This document shows positions 9,806 through 19,000 of a stretch of 64,000 nt of DNA, piece by piece (position 1 is the first letter of the stretch; each line of letters begins with the position of its first letter). This DNA comes from Marinobacter iranensis. Its GTDB lineage: Bacteria; Pseudomonadota; Gammaproteobacteria; Pseudomonadales; Oleiphilaceae. Location: the NCBI RefSeq assembly GCF_029207565.1, contig NZ_JANCMW010000001.1:310001-374000 (forward strand). The letters run 5' to 3'. Both the position numbers and the translations under genes were made by a program. The notes below the pieces were generated by a model. That model worked only from the letters and a program-made list of their open reading frames with translations, had not been told where the DNA came from and did no database searches.

Positions 9806-11113
9806 ATGACGGATATCAGCATCAGACGATTGAACGCCTCCCAAAGTGACTTCGACAGCGCGCTGGCCAAGCTGCTGGCGTGGGATGACAGTGTTGATCA
9901 TCAGGTGAATGAATCGGTTCGTCATATACTGCATCAGGTAAAAACTCGCGGTGATGCAGCGGTTCTGGAATTTACCGAGAAGTTTGACCGGTTGAAGGTT
10001 GGCTCTGTTGCCGAGCTGGAGATGGGGCAGGACCGCTTGCAGAAGGCTCTGACGGCGATTCCCCAGGATCAGCGTATTGCACTTGAGAAAGCCGCTGAGC
10101 GGGTTCGTGATTATCACGAGCGCCAGAATCAGAAGTCCTGGCAGTACGAGGACGAAGACGGCACGGTACTGGGGCAGAAGGTGACGCCGTTGGATCGGGC
10201 AGGGCTGTATGTGCCTGGTGGCAAGGCGGCTTATCCGTCATCTGTGCTGATGAACGCCATTCCGGCAAAGGTGGCGGGAGTAGGCGAGGTGATCATGGTG
10301 GTTCCCACGCCGGATGGTGTGGTGAACGATATGGTTCTGGCCGCTGCGGCGATTGCCGGAGTGGATCGCGTCTTCTGTGTGGGCGGTGCCCAGGCGGTGG
10401 GCGCGCTGGCTTATGGCACGGAAACCATTCCTGCGGTTGATAAGATCGTTGGCCCCGGCAATATTTTTGTGGCCACCGCCAAGCGGGAAGTGTTTGGCAC
10501 CGTAGGCATCGACATGATCGCCGGTCCATCCGAGATTCTGGTGATCTGTGACGGCAAAACCGATCCGGACTGGATTGCAATGGACCTGTTCTCCCAGGCG
10601 GAGCATGACGAGCAGGCCCAGTCTATTCTGATCAGCCCGGACGCGGATTTTCTGGATGCGGTGGAAGCCAGCATCAGCAAACTGCTGCCCACCATGGAAC
10701 GCGCCGATATTATCGCCACGTCCATGACCGACCGGGCTGCACTGATTCACGTGGCGAATCTGTCCGAAGCTGCTCTGGTTTCCAACCGCATTGCGCCCGA
10801 GCATTTGGAGCTTTCGGTGGAAGACCCGGAGAGCCTGGTGGAAGAAATCCGCCACGCAGGTGCAATCTTTATGGGCCGCTTCACGGCCGAGGCGCTGGGT
10901 GACTATTGTGCCGGGCCGAACCACGTGTTGCCGACTTCTGGTACTGCGCGGTTTTCGTCGCCGCTGGGGGTTTATGACTTCCAGAAGCGGTCATCCATTA
11001 TCGGGTTTTCTGCCGCGGGTGCGGACCGGATGGGCAGAGTGGCGTCGGTTCTGGCCCGGGGTGAGGGGCTTACGGCGCATGCCCGGTCTGCGGAGTATCG
11101 GGTTAAGGATTAG
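9806..11113 (+). CDS. hisD: Histidinol dehydrogenase HisD
   Basis: HisD oxidises L-histidinol to L-histidine in two NAD-dependent steps with a bound zinc. The start is placed at the ATG at 9806, preceded by CAGGAAAG; the frame stays open upstream to 9674, but that part is made of the hairpin element. The 435-residue product contains [37 protein letters not shown], the zinc/substrate signature [12 protein letters not shown] and the C-terminal [20 protein letters not shown]. Motifs and length are normal. It lies between hisG and hisC but is separated from both by repeats. Confidence 0.96.
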   Translation: MTDISIRRLNASQSDFDSALAKLLAWDDSVDHQVNESVRHILHQVKTRGDAAVLEFTEKFDRLKVGSVAELEMGQDRLQKALTAIPQDQRIALEKAAERVRDYHERQNQKSWQYEDEDGTVLGQKVTPLDRAGLYVPGGKAAYPSSVLMNAIPAKVAGVGEVIMVVPTPDGVVNDMVLAAAAIAGVDRVFCVGGAQAVGALAYGTETIPAVDKIVGPGNIFVATAKREVFGTVGIDMIAGPSEILVICDGKTDPDWIAMDLFSQAEHDEQAQSILISPDADFLDAVEASISKLLPTMERADIIATSMTDRAALIHVANLSEAALVSNRIAPEHLELSVEDPESLVEEIRHAGAIFMGRFTAEALGDYCAGPNHVLPTSGTARFSSPLGVYDFQKRSSIIGFSAAGADRMGRVASVLARGEGLTAHARSAEYRVKD

Positions 11114-11115
11114 CA

Positions 11116-11238
11116 GGTAGGTCGGATTAGCGCAGCGTAATCAGACAGGCAGGTTTTGTCGGATTGTGCTGCGATGAATTCGATTTATACGTTGGCTGGG
11201 TTGTCGGATTACGGCCCGTTGGGCCTAATCCGACCTAC
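11116..11238. repeat. Two short palindromic repeats (GTAGGTCGGATTA family), inverted pair
   Basis: Copy one (11116-11148) starts GGTAGGTCGGATTAG and ends TAATCAGACAG. Copy two (11200-11238) is in the other orientation and ends CTAATCCGACCTAC. Each unit is an imperfect palindrome of about 33 bases with ends TAGGTCGGATTA and TAATCCGACA. The same family occurs at 15032-15160, 31890-31979, 43167-43250, 49357-49390 and 49925-49959. Paired, head-to-head arrangement is common here, as in REP/BIME-like elements. It begins two bases after the hisD stop. Confidence 0.85.
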
Positions 11239-11269
11239 TTTTTGAGAAGACTATCGTCAAAGTCTGCGA

Positions 11270-11375
11270 GGGTGGTGCGGAGGGCTTCCCGGGGATGTCT
11301 CCGGCCATGGATGGCCGGAGTCAAGCGCACATGGATGTGCTCGTAGCGTGCCCCGGGAAGCCCTCCGCACCACCC
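11270..11375. repeat. Long perfect hairpin element, copy 2 (upstream of hisC)
   Basis: Arms 11270-11294 and 11351-11375 are perfect 25-base inverted complements, GC-rich and different from those of copies 1 and 3. The core 11295-11350 on the plus strand carries GGCCATGGATGGCC and GCACATGGATGTGC, both able to fold with a TGGA tetraloop. The right arm ends 15 bases before the hisC ribosome site GAAGGA. The element is therefore within any hisD-hisC transcript or the hisC leader. Confidence 0.85.
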
Positions 11376-11398
11376 GCCCCCTCAGGAGTCGAAGGAAA

Positions 11399-12454
11399 AT
11401 GAGCAAGTACTGGAGCCCATTGGTTGAAAAGCTGACCCCTTATGTACCGGGGGAGCAGCCGAAGATGGCCAATCTGGTGAAGCTGAATACCAACGAAAAC
11501 CCCTTCGGCCCCTCGCCGAGGGTTGTCGAGGCCATCACATTGGAACTCAACGACAACCTCCGGCTCTACCCGGACCCCGAAAGCGAAGCGCTGAAAGCCA
11601 CCATCGCACAATACTACAGCGTCCAGAGCGAACAGGTATTCCTGGGCAACGGCTCCGACGAAGTGCTCGCGCACATATTCTACGGCCTGTTCCAGCACGG
11701 TGAACCCGTCCTGTACCCGGACGTCACCTACAGCTTCTACCCGGTGTACTGCGGCCTCTACAACATCGAAGGCAAGACCGTACCACTGACCGACAGCTTC
11801 GAAATCAACCCCGAAGACTACAAACAGCCCAACGGCGGCATCATCTTCCCCAATCCCAATGCCCCGACAGGGCGTTACCTGGCGTTGGACAAGGTCGAAG
11901 CCATTGTCGCTGCCAATCCCGACCGCGTTGTGGTCGTGGACGAGGCCTACGTGGATTTCGGCGGCGAAAGCGCCATCAAACTGGTGGGGCAATACCCCAA
12001 TCTGCTGGTTTGCCAGACGCTCTCCAAGGCGCGTTCCCTGGCCGGGTTGCGGGTCGGTTTTGCCATTGGCAGTCCCGAAGTTATCGAAGCCCTGAACCGG
12101 GTCAAGAACAGCTTCAACTCCTACCCGCTGGACCGCCTGGCTCAGGCTGGTGCCATCGCCGCCTTCCAGGACGAAGACTGGTTCCGGGCCACCTGTGAAG
12201 GCGTGATTGGCGAGCGGGACTGGGTCACCTCAAAGCTCGAAGCCCTGGGTTTTGAGGTTCTGCCTTCGAAAGCCAACTTTATCTTCGCCCGTCATCCGGA
12301 CCACGCCGGCGAGGCGCTGGCAAAGGGATTGCGCGAGCAGGGCGTGATCGTGCGCCACTTCAACAAGCCCCGTATCTCGGACTTCCTGCGCATCACCATC
12401 GGCACGGCGGACCAGAACAAGCGGCTGATTGAATGCCTGAAAACGCGGGTGTGA
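11399..12454 (+). CDS. hisC: Histidinol-phosphate aminotransferase HisC
   Basis: HisC is a PLP-dependent aminotransferase that converts imidazole-acetol phosphate and glutamate to histidinol phosphate. The ATG at 11399 has GAAGGA just upstream; the open frame before it (from 11348) is hairpin sequence. The 351-residue protein has [14 protein letters not shown] at the N-terminus, [15 protein letters not shown] for cofactor phosphate binding, [21 protein letters not shown] and the PLP lysine in [15 protein letters not shown]. Class I/II fold and length are normal. Confidence 0.96.
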   Translation: MSKYWSPLVEKLTPYVPGEQPKMANLVKLNTNENPFGPSPRVVEAITLELNDNLRLYPDPESEALKATIAQYYSVQSEQVFLGNGSDEVLAHIFYGLFQHGEPVLYPDVTYSFYPVYCGLYNIEGKTVPLTDSFEINPEDYKQPNGGIIFPNPNAPTGRYLALDKVEAIVAANPDRVVVVDEAYVDFGGESAIKLVGQYPNLLVCQTLSKARSLAGLRVGFAIGSPEVIEALNRVKNSFNSYPLDRLAQAGAIAAFQDEDWFRATCEGVIGERDWVTSKLEALGFEVLPSKANFIFARHPDHAGEALAKGLREQGVIVRHFNKPRISDFLRITIGTADQNKRLIECLKTRV

Positions 12455-12489
12455 TACGATAATTTCCAAGCAATAACCACGGAGATCCC

Positions 12490-13233
12490 ATGGCATCACG
12501 CAGCGATATCATCCGCACGATGAACGAATGGCTTACCCCGGAGAACTTCCAGGATTACTGTCCTAACGGTCTGCAGGTTGAGGGCAGGGAAGAGGTGAAT
12601 ACCATTGTCACCGGTGTAACCGCCTCCCGGGCGCTGATTGACGCAGCCATCGACGCCGGCGCCGACATGATCCTGGTGCACCATGGGTACTTCTGGAAAG
12701 GTGAGGACCAGGCCATTCGGGGCATGAAGCGGGACCGGATCAAACGCCTGCTGGATCACGATATCAACCTGGTTGCCTATCACCTGCCGCTGGATGACCA
12801 TCCGGACTACGGTAACAATCGCCAGTTGGCTGATGTGCTGGGTATTCGTGATCCCGAACCATTAGGTGGCCTCGTATGGCAGGGGACGCTGGATGCGCCC
12901 ATGTCGCCACAGGCGTTCAGGGATCTGATTGGCGAACGGCTCGCCCGAGAGCCTCTTCTGGTAGGGGCGGGGCCCGCGGAGATTTCCAGGGTTGGCTGGT
13001 GTACCGGCGCTGCCCAAGGATTCATCGGCAAGGCACTGGAAGCCGGGCTGGATGCGTATATCAGCGGTGAGATTTCAGAGCCGACAACCCATACCGCCCG
13101 TGAGTGTGGCATCCACTACTATGCCGCCGGGCATCACGCCACAGAGCGCTATGGTGTTCAGGCCCTGGCCCGGGCCCTGGAGAAAACGTTTGGGGTCAGC
13201 CACCGGTTTATCGATTGCGACAACCCCGTTTAA
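12490..13233 (+). CDS. Nif3-like dinuclear metal-centre protein
   Basis: The 247-residue product belongs to the Nif3/YbgI/GTP cyclohydrolase I type 2-like family of hexameric proteins with a two-metal site; the cellular role is not settled. Typical motifs are YCPNGLQVEGREEV, ILVHHGYFWKG with the metal-binding HH, NLVAYHLPLDDHPDYGNN and YISGEISEPTTHTARE. GGAG lies 7 bases before the ATG at 12490. It follows hisC by 35 bases and ends only seven bases before the convergent zapG gene. Confidence 0.92.
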   Translation: MASRSDIIRTMNEWLTPENFQDYCPNGLQVEGREEVNTIVTGVTASRALIDAAIDAGADMILVHHGYFWKGEDQAIRGMKRDRIKRLLDHDINLVAYHLPLDDHPDYGNNRQLADVLGIRDPEPLGGLVWQGTLDAPMSPQAFRDLIGERLAREPLLVGAGPAEISRVGWCTGAAQGFIGKALEAGLDAYISGEISEPTTHTARECGIHYYAAGHHATERYGVQALARALEKTFGVSHRFIDCDNPV

Positions 13234-13240
13234 TCGTCCG

Positions 13241-13681
13241 TCAGGCTTTCTGCTGTTTCTCGGTCAGCCCGAAATCCTCGGCCAGCGTGCCTTTCTCTTG
13301 CGGATCGCTCTTGGGGGCGTAGTCCCGGGGTGGTTCTGCATCGTCCTTGCTGCCGGAACCTTCTTCCAGGCGCGCCTTGGCGTTTTCCTTCTCCAGCTCC
13401 AGCAGCCAGTCTTCATCGTTACACAGGCGATTAGCGCCCCTGGCCATGTGCTGGTTCACATCCCGATAGGTGTCGTTGAAGCGGCGCAACAGGTGCGCGG
13501 ATTCCATAAAGTGCTCATTAACCTGCGCCTGGTAGCGGGTGTACTCGTTCCTCAGCTCTTCAATCTGCTGTTCGGCCCGGCGCTGCCTCAGGGTGGAGCC
13601 CTGACCGGAGCGGCCAAACAGAACCCCGATGACAATGCCAACAATCAATGCGGCGATGGCTGCCAGAATCAGGTTTGTCAT
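13241..13681 (-). CDS. zapG: YhcB/DUF1043 family cell-envelope protein (ZapG-like)
   Basis: The 146-residue protein has one N-terminal membrane segment (NLILAAIAALIVGIVIGVLFG, about 3-23) and a cytoplasmic, charged coiled-coil region (about 28-110) with LRQRRAEQQIEELRNEY. It matches the DUF1043/YhcB family, which has been linked to cell division and envelope growth in E. coli. I choose the ATG at 13681 because AAGGA lies 10-11 bases upstream; the ATG at 13693 would have the ribosome site directly abutting it. It is divergent from zapE, another division-linked gene. Confidence 0.85.
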   Translation of the reverse strand: MTNLILAAIAALIVGIVIGVLFGRSGQGSTLRQRRAEQQIEELRNEYTRYQAQVNEHFMESAHLLRRFNDTYRDVNQHMARGANRLCNDEDWLLELEKENAKARLEEGSGSKDDAEPPRDYAPKSDPQEKGTLAEDFGLTEKQQKA

Positions 13682-13750
13682 AAGCTGTGTCATCCTTTTG
13701 ATGAATAGGAAGTCCTTCCTTAAGTATAACGTCCGAACGCCCTCTCACGC

Positions 13751-13774
13751 ACGATTGGCTCCTGCGCCAATCGT
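13751..13774. repeat. Perfect 9-bp inverted repeat between zapG and zapE
   Basis: ACGATTGGC (13751-13759) and GCCAATCGT (13766-13774) are perfect inverted complements around a six-base loop. They lie in the gap between the divergent zapG and zapE genes. It could be an operator or an RNA hairpin in either leader. No partner copy was noticed elsewhere. Confidence 0.5.
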
Positions 13775-13876
13775 CGTATTGCATCGGATCACTGCCCGGC
13801 CCCCGCGGCTGCAGCGGTTCCGGGGACTATCGAACGTGGCGAAAAAAGCCAAAATCGGCCACAATACGCCGCCGTT

Positions 13877-15028
13877 ATGAATGACCATACTTCGGGAAAC
13901 GCCTTAATGACACCCCAAAAGCGCATCCATATGACCCCATGGGAACGATACCAGCAGGACCTCGAACGGCCCGAATTCCATAAGGACGCGGCCCAGGAAG
14001 ATGCCGTCCGCCGTTTGCAGTCACTTTACGACAAACTGGTGGCGGCGGAAAGGGAGCGCGATAAACCGATGGTCAAACTCCGCCTCAAACTCAGGAAGGG
14101 TAAAGAAGATCCGGTCAAGGGTCTGTACTTCTGGGGTGGCGTCGGCCGTGGCAAGACCTACCTGATGGACACCTTCTACGAAGCTCTGCCGTTTGACCGC
14201 AAAATGCGAGTCCACTTCCATCGCTTTATGCAGCGGGTCCATAAGGAACTGAAAAGCCTGAAGGGCGAGAAAAACCCGTTGGATATTGTGGCCAGAATGT
14301 TCGCCGATGAAACCCGGGTTATCTGTTTCGACGAGTTTTTTGTCTCGGATATCGGCGACGCCATGATCCTGGCGACATTGATGGATGGCCTGTTCAGCCG
14401 TGGTGTGACCCTGGTCTGTACCTCCAATATCGTCCCGGACGGTCTCTACAAGGATGGTCTCCAGCGTGCCAGGTTCCTGCCTGCCATTGAACTGGTCAAG
14501 AAGCACACCGACGTGGTGAATGTGGATGGGGGGGTGGACTATCGCCTGAGAACCCTGGAGCAAGCAGAGCTTTACCACTACCCGCTGGATGAGGAGGCCG
14601 ACACCAGCCTCCAGCAAAGCTACGACGGCCTTGCGCTTGAGGCCGGCAGCCACAGCCTCGAGCTGGATATCAATGGCCGTAAGCTAAAGGCGATCAGTCA
14701 CGCGGACGACGTAGTCTGGTTCGATTTCAAAACCCTGTGCGACGGCCCACGAAGCCAGAATGACTACATTGAACTGGCCCGGGAGTTTCACGCCGTTATC
14801 ATCAGCAACGTGCCGGTCCTCGGTAAAGACAAGGAAGACCAGGCCCGTCGGTTTATCAACATGATCGACGAGTTTTACGACCGGAACGTGAAGGTGATTA
14901 TTTCCGCGGAGGCAGCCATCACCGAATTATACGCCGGCGGCCGGCTCGGGTTTGAGTTTGAGCGAACGGAATCGCGGTTATTGGAAATGCAGTCGAGGGA
15001 GTACCTTGAGGCGCCTCATAAAGCCTGA
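13877..15028 (+). CDS. zapE: Cell division ATPase ZapE (AFG1/LACE1 family)
   Basis: ZapE is an AAA-type P-loop ATPase that acts at the Z-ring during constriction in E. coli. The 383-residue protein opens with MTPWERYQQDLERPEFHKD at internal Met19. Walker A is GGVGRGKTYLMD, Walker B VICFDEFFVSD, and sensor-like VTLVCTSNI follows. The C-terminal half carries the family phrase FDFKTLCDGPRSQNDYIELA. The true start may be the ATG at 13877 (as given) or Met19 at 13931; neither has a strong ribosome site. Confidence 0.93.
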   Translation: MNDHTSGNALMTPQKRIHMTPWERYQQDLERPEFHKDAAQEDAVRRLQSLYDKLVAAERERDKPMVKLRLKLRKGKEDPVKGLYFWGGVGRGKTYLMDTFYEALPFDRKMRVHFHRFMQRVHKELKSLKGEKNPLDIVARMFADETRVICFDEFFVSDIGDAMILATLMDGLFSRGVTLVCTSNIVPDGLYKDGLQRARFLPAIELVKKHTDVVNVDGGVDYRLRTLEQAELYHYPLDEEADTSLQQSYDGLALEAGSHSLELDINGRKLKAISHADDVVWFDFKTLCDGPRSQNDYIELAREFHAVIISNVPVLGKDKEDQARRFINMIDEFYDRNVKVIISAEAAITELYAGGRLGFEFERTESRLLEMQSREYLEAPHKA

Positions 15029-15031
15029 CAG

Positions 15032-15160
15032 GTGTCGGATTACGCTTCGCTAATCCGACCTACGAAAACACGGATAGAACCCGTAGGTCGGATTAGGCAA
15101 AGCCGTAATCCGACAACCAAGCCCCCGTAGGTGGATTAAGTGAAACGCAATCCGACAAAC
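15032..15160. repeat. Three short palindromic repeats (GTAGGTCGGATTA family)
   Basis: Units at 15032-15063 (minus orientation), 15083-15117 (plus) and 15127-15160 (plus, diverged: GTAGGTGGATTAAG) lie directly after the zapE stop. They end about 255 bases before the DUF1302 gene start. The gap 15029-15415 otherwise holds no gene I can support; the frame upstream of the DUF1302 start is open but looks non-coding. Several TTGACT boxes occur (15220, 15285) without a convincing -10 partner. Confidence 0.85.
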
Positions 15161-15415
15161 CTGCTGTTCCACCCCGGAAAACTCGTCTCCAGAGCCGGCT
15201 GGTTGCATCCAAAAATGTTGACTATAGTGATTCAGTGCGAGGGAAGTCTGCCGCTGAGAGGGGCGTAATCGTAAAATCATACTTTTGACTGATCAAAGCG
15301 TTCGATGGCGTTAGCTATAGTGCCAACATCACGAGCACTGTGCATGAAGCCTCCAAACATCGTGAACACCAATAATCAGAGCAGCGACTCAGAACAACAA
15401 TGGAGTAGCCTTCCA

Positions 15416-17317
15416 ATGACAAGAAAAACACATCAATGGCAGCAGTGGACCAAATTGCCGCTGGCCGTAGCAGTTGCAGCCGGAATGTCCGGGCAGGCAG
15501 CTGCCTATTCATTTTATGTGGGGGATGTGGAAGCCTCTTTTAACACCACGCTGTCGGCGGGTATTGGCTGGCGTACCGAGTCACAGGACAGAAGGTTGAT
15601 TGCCCAGGGTAACCTTGGCCCCGAGTATGCTCCCGGTGGGTCAATGGAAAACATCGGTGCTTCCACCAACAACTACGATGACGGTAACCTCAACTTCGAG
15701 AAGGGGGATACCTACTCCAAGATCGTCAAAGGCAACAGCGAACTGTTCCTGAACTATAACGTAGACAGTGACACGCTGACTCGCGTTGGTGGCTTTGTCC
15801 GTGGCCGTTACTGGTATGACTTCGAATTGAAAGACGAGAACCGGGCCGTGGACCCTGTCGGTAATCGTCGGGAACTGAACGAGGAAGCCAAGGATAACGC
15901 CTCCGGTGGTGAAATCCTCGACGCCTACATCTTCTCGGACTGGTACTTCGGCAATGTGCCGGTCAGTCTTCGCTACGGTAAACAAGTGCTGAGCTGGGGT
16001 GAAAGCACCTTTATACAGGGTGGTATCAACACCATTAACCCGATTGACGTGCCAGCCTTCCGCGCTCCGGGGTCAGAACTGAAAGACGCGCTCCTGCCGG
16101 TCGAGATGTTCTATGCCTCCGCTGGCATCACGGAAAATGTGACCGTTGAAGCCTTTGTGCAGGCAGATTGGGAACCGGTTCGTCCGGACGACTGTGGTAC
16201 CTTCTTCTCCACAAACGACTTTGCGGCTGATGGTTGTGGCCCGGTGTTGCTGGCTGGTCAATTGTCTGATGAGCAGGCTTACAAACAAGGTTTCATTGCG
16301 CCTCGTCTGGCAGACCGCGAAGCGGATTCCAAGGATCAGTTTGGTGTAGCGTTGCGCTGGTATGTGCCCGCGCTGAATGACTCGGAAATTGGCTTTTATT
16401 ACATCAAGTACAACAGCCGTCTGCCTTACGTCAGTGGCCTTGTAAACAACCCGTCTTCTCCGAGTGGATCCCAGCAGAATGATCCCAGTAAAGATTTCTC
16501 TACGTTCCCCAGTTACTTTATTGAGTATCCAGAGAACATCAATCTATACGGTATCAGTATCAACACTACAACGCCGGGTGGCTGGTCTCTGGGCGCGGAG
16601 TACAGCTTCCGTGACAACATGCCCTTGCAGTGGAACGCTTTTGAGCTTATCTATGGCGGTCTTCAGCAGCGTGGTCCCAATGGCGAGATCCTGAGTAAAC
16701 TTGAGAAGCAGCGTCTTGAAGAAGCCAATGGAGCGAATCTTGCGGGCAAGGCGACTGATGGCTATGACCGCTTCAATGTTTCGCAGGCGCAGTTCACGCT
16801 GATCAAGTTCTTCGACCAGGTCATGGGCGCAAGCCGTCTGTCCCTGATCACCGAGTTTGGTGCCACATACGTTCATGATCTGCCGGATGAAGATGAAGCC
16901 CGTTATGGCCGCTCAGGTACCTTCGGCATTGGTACCCTTCCGGTGGCTGGATCCAACTTTACCGGTGACTTCTGTGAGGCTGGCGCCAACATCAACACCA
17001 ACTACTGCAACAACGAAGGCTTCACCACTTCCTTCTCCTGGGGCTACCGTACTCGTCTGGTCTGGAGCTACCCGAACGCAATCGCCGGCATCAACCTGTC
17101 GCCGCAACTGGCCTGGAGCCATGACGTTCAGGGCTATGCGCCACAACCTGGCGGCAACTTCAACGAAGGCAACAAAGCCATTGGTGTGTCGCTCCAGGGC
17201 GTGTACCAGAACCGTATAACCGGTAATATCGGTTACACAAACTTTTTCGGTGGCAAGCCGTATAACGAGTTGACCGACCGTGACTTCGTGAGTGCGAGCG
17301 TTTCCTACTCATTCTGA
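15416..17317 (+). CDS. DUF1302 family outer-membrane beta-barrel protein
   Basis: The 633-residue product starts at the ATG at 15416 (GGAG 10 bases before) with a signal peptide (LPLAVAVAAGMSGQAAA, cleaved near residue 30). It then shows many alternating amphipathic strands and ends in ASVSYSF, a C-terminal phenylalanine typical of BAM-inserted barrels. Family phrases are YVGDVEASFNTTLSAGIGWR, SWGESTFIQGGINTINPIDV and LRWYVPALNDSEIGFYY. DUF1302 and DUF1329 proteins usually occur as a pair, as here, often near lipid or hydrophobic-substrate metabolism genes. The molecular role is not established. Confidence 0.9.
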   Translation: MTRKTHQWQQWTKLPLAVAVAAGMSGQAAAYSFYVGDVEASFNTTLSAGIGWRTESQDRRLIAQGNLGPEYAPGGSMENIGASTNNYDDGNLNFEKGDTYSKIVKGNSELFLNYNVDSDTLTRVGGFVRGRYWYDFELKDENRAVDPVGNRRELNEEAKDNASGGEILDAYIFSDWYFGNVPVSLRYGKQVLSWGESTFIQGGINTINPIDVPAFRAPGSELKDALLPVEMFYASAGITENVTVEAFVQADWEPVRPDDCGTFFSTNDFAADGCGPVLLAGQLSDEQAYKQGFIAPRLADREADSKDQFGVALRWYVPALNDSEIGFYYIKYNSRLPYVSGLVNNPSSPSGSQQNDPSKDFSTFPSYFIEYPENINLYGISINTTTPGGWSLGAEYSFRDNMPLQWNAFELIYGGLQQRGPNGEILSKLEKQRLEEANGANLAGKATDGYDRFNVSQAQFTLIKFFDQVMGASRLSLITEFGATYVHDLPDEDEARYGRSGTFGIGTLPVAGSNFTGDFCEAGANINTNYCNNEGFTTSFSWGYRTRLVWSYPNAIAGINLSPQLAWSHDVQGYAPQPGGNFNEGNKAIGVSLQGVYQNRITGNIGYTNFFGGKPYNELTDRDFVSASVSYSF

Positions 17318-17350
17318 TTCGGCCTGAATTCGTTTAACGAGGTAATTTAA

Positions 17351-18712
17351 ATGAAACTGAACAAGAAGCTACTGGCCACTGGCATCCTGTCCGCATCCCT
17401 GATTGCGGGTAACGCCTTTGGTGCGGTTTCCGCAGAGGAAGCGGCCAAGCTCGGCAACTCGCTCACGCCAATGGGTGCGGAGAAGGCCGGTAACGGGGAT
17501 GAAATTCCGGCCTGGGATGGCGGCCTGACGACTGCACCGGCAGGCTACGAAGGTGATGGCATCTATGTGAACCCGTTCCCGAATGAGGAACCCCTGTTTA
17601 CGATCGACCAGAGCAACGTTGACCAGTACGCAGACAACCTCTCTCCCGGGCAGGTTGCCATGATCAAGCGCTATGATGACTACATCATGCCGGTGTATGA
17701 AACGCACCGTACCGCTGCGTATCCTGAGGAGGTAATGGAGGAGACGGTTGAGAATGCGACAACCGTGGAACTGATCAAGGATGGTAACGGTCTGGGCAAC
17801 TACCAGACGGCGACGCCTTTCCCCATTCCGCAGAATGGCCTGGAAGTTATCTGGAACCACATTACCCGTTACCGTGGCGGTTCCGTGCAGCGTAACGTCG
17901 GGCAGGTGACTCCGACCGAGGACGGCGCATTCAGTGTTGTAAAATTCCAGGACGAACTGACCTGGAAAACCTACCTGGAAGACTACGAGCCAGGAATGGA
18001 CCCCAACGTCCTGTTCTATTTCAAGCAGGCCATTACCGCTCCGGCGCGTCTGGCTGGTAACGTCCTGCTGGTCCACGAGACCATTGACCAGGTTGAAGAG
18101 CCGCGTCGCGCGTGGGTATACAACGCGGGCCAGCGTCGTGTGCGCCGGGCTCCGCAGGTAGCTTACGATGGGCCGGGTACCGCTGCTGACGGCATGCGTA
18201 CCTCCGACAACTTCGACATGTTCAACGGCGCTCCTGATCGATATAACTGGGAGTTGATCGGCAAGAAGGAAATGTACATCCCGTACAACTCCTACAAGCT
18301 GGTTGATCGGGACCTGTCTTATGACCAGATCATTAAAGCGGGCCACATCAACCAGAACCTGACCCGCTATGAACTGCATCGCGTGTGGCACGTACGTGCG
18401 ACCCTGAAGGATGGTGAGCGTCATATATACGCCCAGCGTGACTTCTACATCGATGAAGACTCATGGCAGGCGGCGGTCATTGATCACTACGACGGCCGTG
18501 GTGAACTGTGGCGTGTTGCCGAGGCGCACAGCATGCAGTTCTACGATCAGGTTGTTCCCTGGTACGCCATCGAAACCCTGTATGATTTGCTGTCCGGTCG
18601 CTACCTGGTGCTTGGTCTGACCAATGAGGAAACCAATCCGTACGAGTTCGGTGTTGAGCGCCGTTCCCGTGACTACACACCAGCAGCCCTGCGTCGTGCG
18701 GGCACCCGGTAA
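17351..18712 (+). CDS. DUF1329 family envelope protein
   Basis: The 453-residue protein has a signal peptide (LATGILSASLIAGNAFGAVSA, about 8-28). It then has the DUF1329 pattern: KLGNSLTPMGAEKAGN, IPAWDGGLTT, ETWNHITRYRGGSVQRN-like text (here EVIWNHITRYRGGSVQRNVG) and YNAGQRRVRRAPQVAYDGPG. It begins 33 bases after the DUF1302 stop and ends just before a strong terminator, so the two form one transcription unit. It is probably periplasmic or attached to the outer membrane. Function unknown; the pairing suggests a shared complex. Confidence 0.9.
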   Translation: MKLNKKLLATGILSASLIAGNAFGAVSAEEAAKLGNSLTPMGAEKAGNGDEIPAWDGGLTTAPAGYEGDGIYVNPFPNEEPLFTIDQSNVDQYADNLSPGQVAMIKRYDDYIMPVYETHRTAAYPEEVMEETVENATTVELIKDGNGLGNYQTATPFPIPQNGLEVIWNHITRYRGGSVQRNVGQVTPTEDGAFSVVKFQDELTWKTYLEDYEPGMDPNVLFYFKQAITAPARLAGNVLLVHETIDQVEEPRRAWVYNAGQRRVRRAPQVAYDGPGTAADGMRTSDNFDMFNGAPDRYNWELIGKKEMYIPYNSYKLVDRDLSYDQIIKAGHINQNLTRYELHRVWHVRATLKDGERHIYAQRDFYIDEDSWQAAVIDHYDGRGELWRVAEAHSMQFYDQVVPWYAIETLYDLLSGRYLVLGLTNEETNPYEFGVERRSRDYTPAALRRAGTR

Positions 18713-18746
18713 ATCAATACTTTCCCGGGAGTGATCCCGGGGCACG

Positions 18747-18779
18747 AAAAAACGGCGGGCCCTGGCTCGCCGTTTTTTT
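18747..18779 (+). terminator. Intrinsic terminator after the DUF1302/DUF1329 pair
   Basis: AACGGCG (18751-18757) pairs with CGCCGTT (18769-18775 region) around a short loop, followed by a run of seven T. It lies about 35 bases after the DUF1329 stop codon. This is a textbook rho-independent signal on the plus strand. Confidence 0.88.
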
Positions 18780-19000
18780 ATGGGCGCTATTAACCTTTCA
18801 CGATTGTTGGAAATTTGCCGGTGTTTTAGGGGCTTCCCGTCAAATTTTTGCAGCCTACCCCTGATTTGGTTTAACCTCTCCCTACTAATACTAAAGGCGT
18901 ACCCGATGCAGGACGCCACAACAAAGACAAAGCAGAGATCACATTTGCCGGAAAAGGGCCCGCAGGGCTCGCAAATTCCGGGTTTTCAACGGGGCAAAGA

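Noticed and set aside
15032..15160. CRISPR-like array in the regularly repeated units
   Set aside because: Only two to three units, alternating orientation, irregular spacers and no cas genes.
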